DNA of 64,000 nt from Haloarcula rubra (GTDB lineage: Archaea; Halobacteriota; Halobacteria; Halobacteriales; Haloarculaceae): positions 310,001 to 374,000 of the forward strand of contig NZ_RKLR01000002.1 in the NCBI RefSeq assembly GCF_019599465.1, in the 5' to 3' direction. Positions 1 through 8,301 of the stretch are shown here, piece after piece. Within the stretch, counting starts at the first letter, position 1; every line of letters starts with the position of its first letter. The position numbers and the translations under genes were made by a program. The notes under the pieces were generated by a model. It saw only the letters and a program-made list of their open reading frames with translations, ran no database searches and had not been told where the DNA came from.

Positions 1-1
1 C

Positions 2-796
2 TCCGGCGGCGTCGACTCGAGCGTGGTCGCTGCGCTGGCCCACGACGCCCTCGGGGACGACGCCGTCGCCTGTACCGCAAAGTCGGAGACCCTGCCCGCC
101 GAGGAACTGCAGGACGCCACCCGCGTCGCCGAGGAGATCGGCATCCGTCACGAGATAGTGGAGTTCTCCGAACTCGACAGCGAGGAGTTCATGCGCAACG
201 ACGACATGCGGTGTTATCACTGTCGCTCGATGCGACTGGGCGCCATGTACGACCGCGCCCGCGAACTGGGTATCGACGTCGTCTGTGACGGCACCAACGC
301 CTCCGACGTGGGCGAGGGTCACCGCCCCGGCCTCCGGGCCGTCGACGAACTCGACGCCTACTCCCCTCTGCTGGAACAGGACATCGAGAAATCGGAGGTT
401 CGGGAGATCGCCCGCGAGTACGACCTCTCGGTCGCCGACAAGCCCTCGATGGCCTGTCTCTCCTCGCGCATCCCGACCGGCCTCGAAGTGACCGAGGACC
501 GCCTCTCCCGCGTCGAGAAGGCCGAACGGCTCCTGCGGACGTGGGGCTTCGAGCAGTTCCGGGTCCGCGACCACGACGGCCTCGCCCGCATCGAGGTCGG
601 CGAGGACGAACTGGAGACGGCACTGGACCCAGACTTCGTCCGGGCGGCCCGCGACCACGTCGCGGACTGCGGGTTCGACCACGTGACGCTGGACCTCCAC
701 GGCTACCAGACCGGGAGCGTCAGTCCGGAGCAGGAAGACGACGAGGACGACGTCGTCTCGAACGTCTTCGACGCCGACTACCCGACCGCCGAGTAA
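2..796 (+). CDS. larE: ATP-dependent sacrificial sulfur transferase LarE, 5'-truncated
   Basis: LarE adenylates and sulfurates a pyridinium cofactor precursor in making the nickel-pincer nucleotide of LarA-type enzymes. The window begins inside the gene: the first complete codons read SGGVDSS, the PP-loop that binds ATP, so only a short N-terminus is missing. Downstream are CYHCR (around nt 212) and the MACLSSRIPTG segment, whose Cys (codon near nt 455) lines up with the sulfur-donating Cys of LarE. The C-terminus is acidic. It converges on the phosphatase gene with one base between the stop codons. No larA, larB or larC lies in the window, so the exact substrate is inferred from the family. 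It is distinguished from other PP-loop ATPases by these cysteine motifs. Confidence 0.86.
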   Translation, partial: SGGVDSSVVAALAHDALGDDAVACTAKSETLPAEELQDATRVAEEIGIRHEIVEFSELDSEEFMRNDDMRCYHCRSMRLGAMYDRARELGIDVVCDGTNASDVGEGHRPGLRAVDELDAYSPLLEQDIEKSEVREIAREYDLSVADKPSMACLSSRIPTGLEVTEDRLSRVEKAERLLRTWGFEQFRVRDHDGLARIEVGEDELETALDPDFVRAARDHVADCGFDHVTLDLHGYQTGSVSPEQEDDEDDVVSNVFDADYPTAE

Positions 797-797
797 C

Positions 798-1418
798 TCA
801 CTCGCGCCACGGCCGCACGCCTTCTGCGACGAGTTCCGCGTCCGACCCGTCCAGCCGTAGCTCCGTCACCGAGCAGTTCGGCGGCGAGTGGGCGGTGATG
901 GTCGCGTCCAGCGAGCGCTCGGTCACCGCGGCGAGCAGCACCTTGACGACGCCGCCGTGCGTGACCAGCACCACCGTCTCGTCCGGCCCGACCGTCGCCC
1001 GCAGGCCGGCCCACGCCGACGAGACCCGGTCACAGAACGTCTCGACGCTCTCGGCGTCCTCCGGTGTGGCGTCGAGCGACGACACGCTCTTCTCGGGGTC
1101 GTGGTCGGGGTGGCGCTCGAACAATGTCTCGGCCAGAAAGCCCTGATAGACGCCGAAACCCCGCTCTCGCCACGCGCTGTCGACGGTCGGGTCGGGCAGT
1201 TCCGCCGCCGTCTCACGCACCTGTTCGGTCGTCTCGCGGGTCCGCCGGAGGTCCGAGGTCACGAGGCGGTCTACCGTTCGCTCGTCGGCGAGCCACGACC
1301 CCAGCGCCCGCGCTTGCTCGCGGCCGTGGTCGGTGAGTCGCGTCGGGGCCCACCCCTGCACCCGCCCCTCGCGGTTCCAGTGTGTCTCGCCGTGTCGAGC
1401 GAGGAGAACGGTCGCCAC
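798..1418 (-). CDS. Histidine phosphatase (phosphoglycerate mutase-like) family protein
   Basis: Cytoplasmic phosphatase-superfamily protein of 206 residues. The N-terminal LLARHGETHWN holds the phospho-accepting His and Arg. TSDLRRTRET, WRERGFGVYQG and VTHGG supply the remaining phosphate-pocket Arg, acid and second His, so the catalytic set is complete. Homologues act on phosphoglycerate, cobalamin precursors or other phospho-esters, and the sequence does not decide between them. The start is six bases beyond the stop of the upstream tatC on the same strand, so co-transcription with tatC is likely, though no functional tie to protein export is evident. Confidence 0.85.
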   Translation of the reverse strand: MATVLLARHGETHWNREGRVQGWAPTRLTDHGREQARALGSWLADERTVDRLVTSDLRRTRETTEQVRETAAELPDPTVDSAWRERGFGVYQGFLAETLFERHPDHDPEKSVSSLDATPEDAESVETFCDRVSSAWAGLRATVGPDETVVLVTHGGVVKVLLAAVTERSLDATITAHSPPNCSVTELRLDGSDAELVAEGVRPWRE

Positions 1419-1424
1419 GGGGTG

Positions 1425-3086
1425 TCACTCCTGTGGTTCGGCCGTACTGCCGCCGCGGTACCGCGCGACCAGCAGGCCGCCCTCGAAGAGGACGACGAGG
1501 GCCGCGGCGACGCCGACGGCGGCCGTCGTCGCCAGTCCGAACTGGTTCACCAGTCGGAACAGCGTCGGGTCGGGACTGGAGAGGTAGCCGACGACGATGG
1601 CCACCGTCCAGACCGGCAGGCGGGCCTTCCGGAGGCCGCGCCACAGTTTCACGCTGCCGTAGTAGTTCTTGTTGACGTACGCGGTCAGTTCGAACAGCAC
1701 GATGAGGCCGCCACCGACGAGTATCGGCGGCGCGAGGCCGACCTCGGCGAGCGTGCTCGTGACGCTCGTCGGCAACTGCCCGTAGTAGCCCGTCGGCACC
1801 GGCGCGGGGCTGAGGACGTAGCCGACCAGCGCGAACAGGGCGTAGGCGTAGGGCCGCCGGTTCGCGAGGTCCTCGGCGGTCGGGACGGGCGAACTGCTCC
1901 CGGTCCACTTCAGCAGGAGGAGCGTCCCCTCGAACAGGCCGATCATCGTCACGGCGACCATCAGCGGCGCCATCCCCGTCGGGTCGGGGCTGAAGACGAA
2001 CGCGATGGCGGCGAACGCACCCCAGAAGTAGAGGCGCCGGTCGACGAGCCACCGTCTGGTCGTGACGCCCATCATGATGGCGAGCATCACGAACAGCGGA
2101 ATCTGGAAGACGAGCGCGAAGAAGCCCAGCATCAGGATGATGAGGTTGAACGTCTCACCGAGGCCGAACGCGAGGTCGGCGGCCCGGTCGGAGTAGGTGA
2201 TGAAGTAGTCGAACATCGCCCGCAGGACGGCGAAGTACGCGAAGCCGACGCCGATGGCCGCGAGCACCAGACTCGTCGGGACCGCCGCGAGGTAGTAGCG
2301 CCGCTCGCGGGGGTACAGCCCCGGCCGCATGAACAGGTACGTCTCGTAGACGAACACCGGGAGGGCGGCGATGAAGCCCACCAGCGAGGCGACCTTCAGG
2401 CGCGCGAGAATCAGCGCCAGCGGGCTGTAGACGTGCGGGCAGTCCGCACCGGAGACGGTGCTCTCGCCGCCGGGTTGGGCGTCGACGGCGAACTGCCCGC
2501 ACGCCTCGGCCGGGCCGTCGAGGAAGGAGTACCAGAGGAAGTTGATGAGTTCGTCGGACGCCGGGAGGGTCAACACGGCGACGGCGGCCATCACGCCGAC
2601 GACGATGAACAGGCGCGTCGCCATCTCCTCGACGTGGTCGGCCAGCGGCATCTCCTGGTCGTCGGGCGCGCCGCCGATGCCGGCCTCGCCGTCGGGGTCG
2701 TACCCCGGGTCACCGGCCCCCGCCGAACCGGTCGGCGATGGCGTCGCCGGGATGCCCCAGTCCGTCGGGACGTCGGCGGGCGTCGCGGCGCTAACCTCGT
2801 CCGGGTCGCGGTCGAACAGGCCCGCTCGGGTCGGCCCCGGGAGGCCGTGGGCGCCCGCCGTCGTCTCGTGGCCGCCGACCGGTCTGTCGCCCGGGCCGGT
2901 CACGTCGTCGGACGCGCCGTCGTCGGCCTGTCCGGGGTCGTCCTCGCTCGGGCCCATCTCGTCGGGACGACCGTGACGGTCGTGGCCGCGTTCCTCGGGG
3001 TGGACGTCACTGTCGCTCCGGTCGTCCGAGGACAGTAGCGGGTCCTCGGGCCGTGGGCGGTCGTCGTCTGCGTCCCCGTCCACCAT
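1425..3086 (-). CDS. tatC: Sec-independent translocase subunit TatC with long N- and C-terminal extensions
   Basis: Membrane receptor for twin-arginine signal peptides, 553 residues; ordinary TatC is about 250. Residues 1-145 are a hydrophilic, Asp/Gly/Pro-rich cytoplasmic extension. The TatC core starts at MPLADHVEEMATRL (146-159), keeping the glutamate of the HLxEL motif, and RPGLYPRERR (about 254-263) keeps the signal-peptide-contacting glutamate of the first cytoplasmic loop. The canonical final hairpin (SPDPT then LFEG, about 360-394) is followed by two further hairpins with the same pattern, near 419-473 and 497-543. It is divergent from the double-TatC gene across 124 bases, the haloarchaeal tatCo/tatCt arrangement. 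The extra C-terminal hairpins are the odd feature. Confidence 0.9.
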   Translation of the reverse strand: MVDGDADDDRPRPEDPLLSSDDRSDSDVHPEERGHDRHGRPDEMGPSEDDPGQADDGASDDVTGPGDRPVGGHETTAGAHGLPGPTRAGLFDRDPDEVSAATPADVPTDWGIPATPSPTGSAGAGDPGYDPDGEAGIGGAPDDQEMPLADHVEEMATRLFIVVGVMAAVAVLTLPASDELINFLWYSFLDGPAEACGQFAVDAQPGGESTVSGADCPHVYSPLALILARLKVASLVGFIAALPVFVYETYLFMRPGLYPRERRYYLAAVPTSLVLAAIGVGFAYFAVLRAMFDYFITYSDRAADLAFGLGETFNLIILMLGFFALVFQIPLFVMLAIMMGVTTRRWLVDRRLYFWGAFAAIAFVFSPDPTGMAPLMVAVTMIGLFEGTLLLLKWTGSSSPVPTAEDLANRRPYAYALFALVGYVLSPAPVPTGYYGQLPTSVTSTLAEVGLAPPILVGGGLIVLFELTAYVNKNYYGSVKLWRGLRKARLPVWTVAIVVGYLSSPDPTLFRLVNQFGLATTAAVGVAAALVVLFEGGLLVARYRGGSTAEPQE

Positions 3087-3210
3087 CTATCTGGAAGCGC
3101 TTTGGCGGTTGGTGGTTGTAAACTTTCTTTTCGAGCGGCCGCGCTGGGGCCGTGAACGCGCCCGTGTGATGAACAAATTGATAACGCAGAATCGGCTACC
3201 CTCACGGACG

Positions 3211-5415
3211 ATGGCGAGTGCAATCGACGAGGACACGGTCCAGACGGTCCAGAGTGGCCGTGCGACGCTGGGTGCGATGCTCAGTACCGCCCAGACCCAC
3301 CTCCAGAAGGTGTTCATCGTCTTCGTCGTCGGGATGATAGGGACCATCATGGCCCTCCAGTACGGGGCCTGGGACCGACTCCGACAGGACCTGCTGTACT
3401 CCCAGATGGACCTCACCACGCAGGAGGCGACCAGTATCGTCGCCGTCACCCCCTTCGACGTCATCCTCTTGCAGGTGAAGATAGGGGCCGTCGTCGGCAT
3501 CCTGATGTCGCTCCCCCTGCTCGTCTACTTCGGCCGCGACGGGTTGCGGCGTCGCGGGTGGTGGCCCGCCGAGAAGATTCCGCTCTGGAAGGGCGCGCTG
3601 TTCGTCGTCATCAGTCTGAGTCTGTTCGCCGCCGGCGTCGCCTACGCCTACGAACTGTTCTTCCCGCTGATGTTCAACTTCCTCGCCGGCAACGCCGACG
3701 CCGCCGGGTTCGTGCCCCAGTACTCCATCGTCAAGTGGGCACAGTTCGTCTTCCTGCTGGCGGCCTCGTTCGGACTGGCCGCGCAGTTGCCGCTGATGAT
3801 GACGGTCCTCTCGTACACGGGCATCGTCCCCTACGAGACGTTCCGCGACAAATGGCGCTACGCCGTCATCGCCATCTTCGGGTTCGGCGCGCTGTTCTCG
3901 CCGCCGGACCCCTTCACGCAGATTATGTGGGCCGCGCCGCTGTGTGGCCTCTACGCGCTGAGTCTCGCGCTCTCGAAACTCGCGGTGACGGTCAAACGCT
4001 CCAGCGACCTCGTCAGCACTCGCCGGGTCGCCGTCGAGCACTGGAACACCGTCCTCGGGTCGGCCGTCCTCGTCGGTGGGCTGACCTACTACGTGGTGAC
4101 GACGAGCGCGTTCCAGTACGTACAGGCCGTCGAGGCGGTCGCCGCACAGTACTCGACCCGACTCACCGGGAACCTCGCCCGGCCCGAACTGTTCGGCCTC
4201 TCCGTCGAGGGGACGGCCGTCCTGCTGGCCGCGGTGTTCGGGTCGTTCGCGACCGTCGCCGTCGTCTACTACCACGTCCTGCAGGCGCTCGACCAGAACG
4301 CGGTCGGGCCCGGCCGTCGCCACGGCGACCCGACGGCCATCGACATCGGCGAACTCAGTGCGTCGGCCATCGAAGTCGCGCCGCCGGAGGCCTTCGAGGA
4401 GATGACCGAGGAGGAGGCGCTGGCCCACGCCGACCGCGCCCTCTCCGAGGAGAACCAGGAGAAAGCCCAGTTGATCCTCGACCGGTGGGACATGGCCCAC
4501 GAGGACGACGGGCCCGAGGGGACGGCCACGGAGAGCGCCGACGGCGACGCCGAGGCGGACGAGGAAGAGGACGTCCTCGCCTCGACGACGGCGGGGATGG
4601 TCAACGCCTTCACCGACGACGAGACCACCGAGGACGACATCGGCGGCTACTACTACGACATCCGCTTCATCTTCGACGCCATCGCCTCGAAGGCGTTCTG
4701 GGTGCTGGGCGTGTTCGGCGTCGTGCTGTCGGCGGCGTTCCTGTTCCTGTACCAGGGCGGTATCGGCCGCATCCAGCGCATCTTCGTCAGCCGTCTCCCG
4801 GAAGGGATGGCGGAGGGCGTCAACATCGTGACGCTCCACCCGGTCGAACACCTCGTGTTCATCGTGAAGTTCTCGACCATCCTCGGCGCCATCTCGGTGG
4901 TGCCGCTGTTGCTGTACTTCGCGTGGCCGGCGATGCGCGAACGCGGCCTCGTCGTCGGCGACCGGAACGTCCTCCTCGTCTGGGGCGGGACGCTGTTCGT
5001 GGCGCTCATCGGCGGGAGTCTGCTCGGGTTCCTCTACGTCGCCCCGATGACCATCTCGGCCATCGCCTACGACCAGTTGCAGGCCAACATGGTCATCGCC
5101 TACCGCATCAGCAAGTTCGGGTGGCTGGTGTTCTTCCTCACCATCGGCATCGGTCTGCTGGCGGAGATCCCGGTGACGATGTTCCTGTTCCACCGCGCGG
5201 GCATCGTCCCGTTTCACCTGATGTACGAGCGCTGGCGCGAGGTGGTCATCGGCATCGTCGCCCTCTCGGCTATCCTCTCGCCGAACGGCATCTTCACGAT
5301 GTTCATCGTCGGCATCCCGACGGCGGCGGCCTACCTGCTGGGACTGGGCATCCTCTGGGTGTACACGCTCGGCGGCCGCCGGACGCCGAAGGGCCGGAGC
5401 GAACCGGCCGACTGA
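3211..5415 (+). CDS. tatCt: Tandem (double) TatC, haloarchaeal TatCt
   Basis: Integral membrane protein of 734 residues with two TatC-like halves, roughly residues 15-275 and 475-725. They are joined by two extra membrane segments and an acidic linker rich in Glu and Asp. Each half ends in the typical last hairpin (FSPPDPF in the first, LSPNGIF in the second). Haloarchaea route many proteins through Tat, and a fused TatC beside a single TatC is characteristic of them. In both halves the two glutamates that contact signal peptides in single TatC look replaced: THLQK in place of HLxEL, and Gly where RxGLxxxE has Glu. The ATG at 3211 was chosen because the preceding in-frame codons run through the promoter region and lack TatC character. 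Confidence 0.9.
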   Translation: MASAIDEDTVQTVQSGRATLGAMLSTAQTHLQKVFIVFVVGMIGTIMALQYGAWDRLRQDLLYSQMDLTTQEATSIVAVTPFDVILLQVKIGAVVGILMSLPLLVYFGRDGLRRRGWWPAEKIPLWKGALFVVISLSLFAAGVAYAYELFFPLMFNFLAGNADAAGFVPQYSIVKWAQFVFLLAASFGLAAQLPLMMTVLSYTGIVPYETFRDKWRYAVIAIFGFGALFSPPDPFTQIMWAAPLCGLYALSLALSKLAVTVKRSSDLVSTRRVAVEHWNTVLGSAVLVGGLTYYVVTTSAFQYVQAVEAVAAQYSTRLTGNLARPELFGLSVEGTAVLLAAVFGSFATVAVVYYHVLQALDQNAVGPGRRHGDPTAIDIGELSASAIEVAPPEAFEEMTEEEALAHADRALSEENQEKAQLILDRWDMAHEDDGPEGTATESADGDAEADEEEDVLASTTAGMVNAFTDDETTEDDIGGYYYDIRFIFDAIASKAFWVLGVFGVVLSAAFLFLYQGGIGRIQRIFVSRLPEGMAEGVNIVTLHPVEHLVFIVKFSTILGAISVVPLLLYFAWPAMRERGLVVGDRNVLLVWGGTLFVALIGGSLLGFLYVAPMTISAIAYDQLQANMVIAYRISKFGWLVFFLTIGIGLLAEIPVTMFLFHRAGIVPFHLMYERWREVVIGIVALSAILSPNGIFTMFIVGIPTAAAYLLGLGILWVYTLGGRRTPKGRSEPAD

Positions 5416-5462
5416 GGCGACGAGACGACCGATTTAAGCGGTGGTGTCGGTATGCTTTCGAT

Positions 5463-5639
5463 ATGCCCAAGATAAGCGTCGAGGTGCCCGCGGAACTGTT
5501 GGAGGACTTAGACGCCCACGTCGGCGAAGAGGGGAAGTTCGTCAACCGGAGCGAGGCCATCCGTGCCTCCGTCCGCAAGACGCTCGACATACTGGACGAC
5601 ATCGACGAGCGACAGGGACGACTCGACGATGAGCAGTAG
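5463..5639 (+). CDS. Ribbon-helix-helix (CopG/Arc-type) DNA-binding protein
   Basis: A 58-residue protein. The start, PKISVEVPAELLEDLDAHV, is the beta-strand plus first helix of a ribbon-helix-helix fold, and VNRSEAIRASVRKTL is the second helix with the usual N-R-S-E-A-I-R signature. Such proteins bind DNA as dimers through the strand. A TATA-like GATTTAAG lies about 30 bases before the ATG, suggesting a leaderless message. Its stop overlaps the start of the YhhQ-type transporter by 11 bases, so the two are translationally coupled. It may control this transporter or itself, but no target site has been shown. Confidence 0.82.
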   Translation: MPKISVEVPAELLEDLDAHVGEEGKFVNRSEAIRASVRKTLDILDDIDERQGRLDDEQ

Positions 5640-6330
5640 CGGCGAGCACCCGGTTCGCGTCGGCCTCGTCGCCCTGTTCGTGACGGCGCTGGTCGTCTCG
5701 CAGGTGACGGCGTCGAAACTGCTGGCCTTCGGTCTCCCGTTCTCCCTGCCCGTGGCCGGCGAGACGCTCGTCCTCCCCGGCGCGGCGCTGGCGTACGCGC
5801 TGACGTTCTTCGCCTCCGACTGTTACGCCGAACTGTACGGGCGCCGGGCCGCCACCGTCGTCGTCAACGTCGGCTTCCTGATGAACTTCGTGCTGTTGGC
5901 GCTGGTCTGGAGTACCATCCTCGCCCCCGGCCTCCCCGCCGCGGCCCAACCGGTCGACCCGGCGGCGTTCCGCAACGTCCTCGCCGCGAGTACCGGTATC
6001 GTCGCCGCCAGCCTCGGCGCGTACGTCGTCAGCCAGAACCTCGACGTGTTCGTCTTCCACGCGCTGCGCGACGCCACCGACGGCGAGGCGCTGTGGCTCC
6101 GGAACGTCGGGTCGACGGCCACGAGCCAACTCGTCGACACGGTCATCTTCGTCGGCGTCGGGTTCGTCCTCTTTCAGGGCGTCCCGCTGTCGGCGGCGCT
6201 GTCGCTCGTCGTCGGTCAGTACCTCCTGAAACTGCTCATCGCGCTGCTGGACACCCCGTTCGTCTACGCCGTCGTCGCGCTGGCCGGCGTCGAGGACGAC
6301 GAGGACGAGGCCACGCCGGCGGTGCAGTGA
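5629..6330 (+). CDS. Queuosine/archaeosine precursor transporter, YhhQ family
   Basis: Predicted 233-residue membrane protein with about six hydrophobic segments. TASKLLAFGLPF near the N-terminus, TFFASDCYAELYGRR, SQNLDVFVFHALR and GSTATSQLVDTVIF are hallmark segments of the YhhQ/DUF165 family, which takes up deazaguanine precursors such as preQ0 or preQ1. In archaea these feed archaeosine at tRNA position 15, so the role here is probably salvage of that precursor. The ATG at 5629 lies inside the 3' end of the ribbon-helix-helix gene and the hydrophobic part follows directly. An acidic C-terminal tail ends the protein. Confidence 0.88.
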   Translation: MSSSGEHPVRVGLVALFVTALVVSQVTASKLLAFGLPFSLPVAGETLVLPGAALAYALTFFASDCYAELYGRRAATVVVNVGFLMNFVLLALVWSTILAPGLPAAAQPVDPAAFRNVLAASTGIVAASLGAYVVSQNLDVFVFHALRDATDGEALWLRNVGSTATSQLVDTVIFVGVGFVLFQGVPLSAALSLVVGQYLLKLLIALLDTPFVYAVVALAGVEDDEDEATPAVQ

Positions 6331-6370
6331 GCGGGTGCCCGATCGCTGTCCGGCGGTGCAGTGCGCCGCC

Positions 6371-7165
6371 CTACTCCGCGGGTTGCGCGAAGGCGTACCG
6401 TGGTTTCACGTCGTCGACGCGCACCTCTAGCGTCTCGCCCTCGTCGACGCCGCTGACGAACAGCGTGAAGTTCTCCACTTTGGCGATGCCGTCACCCTCT
6501 TCGCCGACGTCCTCGATGGTCACCTCGACCACCTCACCCTCGCGGACGGGGGCCGTGAGGCGGTGTTTCGCGACGAGGTACAGTTCCGAAGACGAGTCAC
6601 GCGAGGCGTCGGGGCGGACCTCCCGGACGTACTCGAACTCCGGTTCGATGTCGGCTTTCAGGTCGTCGAGGTCCTGTCCGTCGAACACCTTCGCGGCGAA
6701 GTCCCCGCCCGACGAGAGCAGGTCCGTCGCCACCTCGAAGGCCTGCCGCACGAGGTGGACCGACCGGGCGTGGTCCAGGTCGTACTCGCCGGTCATGTTG
6801 GGCGCCATGTCCGAGAGGACCACGTCGACGGGACCGCCGAGTTCGTCGGCGTCGCCGCCGACCACGTCGCGAATCTCGGCTTTGGTGCTGTCCTCGGTCA
6901 TGTCCCCGCGGACGTACTCGACGGTCGGGGCCGGGTCGTCGAGAGGGTCGATGCGCTGGCGGTCGACGCCGACGACGGTGCCCCGGTCGCCGACGCGTTC
7001 GGCGGCCACCTGCAGCCAGCCACCCGGTGCGGCCCCGAGGTCCACGACGGTGCGGCCCTCACCCAGCAGTCCGGCCGTCTCGTCCAGTTGCTGGAGTTTG
7101 TAGGCCGAGCGGGCGCGATACCCCTCCTGTTTGGCTCGGTTGTAGTAGTCGTCTTTCCCGGACAT
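6371..7165 (-). CDS. rlmE: 23S rRNA (uridine-2'-O-)-methyltransferase RlmE/FtsJ with TRAM domain
   Basis: SAM-dependent 2'-O-methyltransferase acting on rRNA. The 264-residue protein opens MSGKDDYYNRAKQEGYRARS, supplying the first Lys of the K-D-K-E set, then VVDLGAAPGGW binds SAM and VLSDMAPNMTG holds the catalytic Asp. The final 60 residues (EGEVVEVTIEDVGEEGDGIA onward) form a TRAM RNA-binding domain, as in other archaeal members. The ATG at 7165 is the family start; the longer open frame upstream has no similarity. It converges on the YhhQ-type transporter gene. Confidence 0.92.
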   Translation of the reverse strand: MSGKDDYYNRAKQEGYRARSAYKLQQLDETAGLLGEGRTVVDLGAAPGGWLQVAAERVGDRGTVVGVDRQRIDPLDDPAPTVEYVRGDMTEDSTKAEIRDVVGGDADELGGPVDVVLSDMAPNMTGEYDLDHARSVHLVRQAFEVATDLLSSGGDFAAKVFDGQDLDDLKADIEPEFEYVREVRPDASRDSSSELYLVAKHRLTAPVREGEVVEVTIEDVGEEGDGIAKVENFTLFVSGVDEGETLEVRVDDVKPRYAFAQPAE

Positions 7166-7337
7166 GGTCAGGTCACCGTCCGGCGTGATACGCGTCGCGA
7201 CGCTGTGTCGCACGTCGTCTCGGTCATACCGGTACGGAGGCGGCCGACGCGGAAAGGCGTGCCGAATCGCGTACCGCGCCGTCGACGCCGACCGCGACGA
7301 CGTGCCTTTTCCACGTCGAGACACAACGCCGACGGGC

Positions 7338-8165
7338 ATGGTCTCCACCGCGAACGTCACGTCGGTTCTCCGCACCGTCGGGACCGAGTTCAGCGAGAAG
7401 AACGTCACGTTCCTCGCCGGGAGCATCGCGTACACCGCGTTCGTCTCGCTGGTGCCGCTCCTGTTGTTCGTCGTCCTCGCGCTCGCGCTCGTCGGTGCGG
7501 GCTGGGAACAGCGCTTCCTCGCGCTCGTCTCGGCGAACGTCTCGCCGGTCGTCGGACAGCTAATCGACCGACTCCTCCAGAGCCGGGGCGGGAGCGCCGG
7601 CCCCTCCTCGCTCGTCGGCGTCGTCGTCCTCGTCTGGGGGGCGCTGAAGCTCTTCCGTGGGCTGGACACCGCCTTCGAGGAGATTTACGAGGTGGACGCG
7701 GACGGCTCGCTGGTCCAGCAACTCCGCGACGGCGTCGTCGTCCTCGTCTCGCTCGTCCTCTCGGTCGGCGCGACCGTCGCGGTCACCACCGCGTTCGGCG
7801 CCGTCGCCAGCGAGGTTCCCGTTCTGGGTGTGCTGTTCCCGGTGGTGCTGGCGGCCGGCCTCGTCGTCGCGTTCCTCCCGATGTACTACGTCTTCCCGAA
7901 CACGGACGTGACCGCCCGAGAGGTGTTGCCCGGCGTCCTCGTCTCGGCGGTCGGGTGGGCGCTCCTGCAGGGGCTGTTTCAGGTGTACGTCGTCGTCGCC
8001 ACCGGCGGCGGTGGGGTCAGCGTCCTCACCGGCATCATGCTGTTGCTCACGTGGCTGTACTTCAGCGGCGTCGTCCTGTTGCTGGGCGCCGTCGTCAACG
8101 CCGTCCTCGGGGGCCACACCGACAGGGACCCGACCGCAGGCGGTTCGGCCGCGACGGCGGACTGA
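7338..8165 (+). CDS. YihY/virulence factor BrkB family membrane protein
   Basis: A 275-residue protein with about six membrane segments. FLAGSIAYTAFVSLVPLLLF near residue 30, WGALKLFRGLDTAFEEIY and the C-terminal GGVSVLTGIMLLLTWLYFSG are diagnostic for the YihY/BrkB family (formerly mis-called ribonuclease BN). No biochemical function is firmly established for the family; transport or envelope roles have been proposed. The ATG at 7338 gives a normal family N-terminus. The gene lies upstream of the nitrite reductase gene on the same strand, but a promoter separates them. Confidence 0.85.
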   Translation: MVSTANVTSVLRTVGTEFSEKNVTFLAGSIAYTAFVSLVPLLLFVVLALALVGAGWEQRFLALVSANVSPVVGQLIDRLLQSRGGSAGPSSLVGVVVLVWGALKLFRGLDTAFEEIYEVDADGSLVQQLRDGVVVLVSLVLSVGATVAVTTAFGAVASEVPVLGVLFPVVLAAGLVVAFLPMYYVFPNTDVTAREVLPGVLVSAVGWALLQGLFQVYVVVATGGGGVSVLTGIMLLLTWLYFSGVVLLLGAVVNAVLGGHTDRDPTAGGSAATAD

Positions 8166-8215
8166 GACGGAGTCCCGTTCCCCACCCGAACACGTTCACT
8201 CGTCTTCCTACGCCG

Positions 8216-8258
8216 TGAGAACACGTCTCAGGTCCTGAGAGTTCCCTTTCCGGTATAT
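8216..8258 (+). promoter_or_regulatory. nirK promoter with overlapping inverted repeats
   Basis: TGAGA-ACACG-TCTCA (8216-8230) and TCTCAG-GTC-CTGAGA (8226-8240) share a half-site, giving three alternating copies of one box. A TATA-like GGTATATG (8252-8259) follows 12 bases later. A Shine-Dalgarno GGAGGT at 8289-8294 supports the nirK ATG at 8302 and implies a short leader. The layout suggests a regulator binding just upstream of TATA; the factor is unknown. Confidence 0.5.
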
Positions 8259-8301
8259 GTGCGTCCGGTGCAGAGATACACCTGTAACGGAGGTCCCACT
8301 C

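Noticed and set aside
888-3038. Long plus-strand open frame of 716 codons opposite the phosphatase and tatC genes
   Set aside because: It is antisense to two recognised genes, Arg/Gln/His-rich and with no motif; long antisense frames are common at this GC content.
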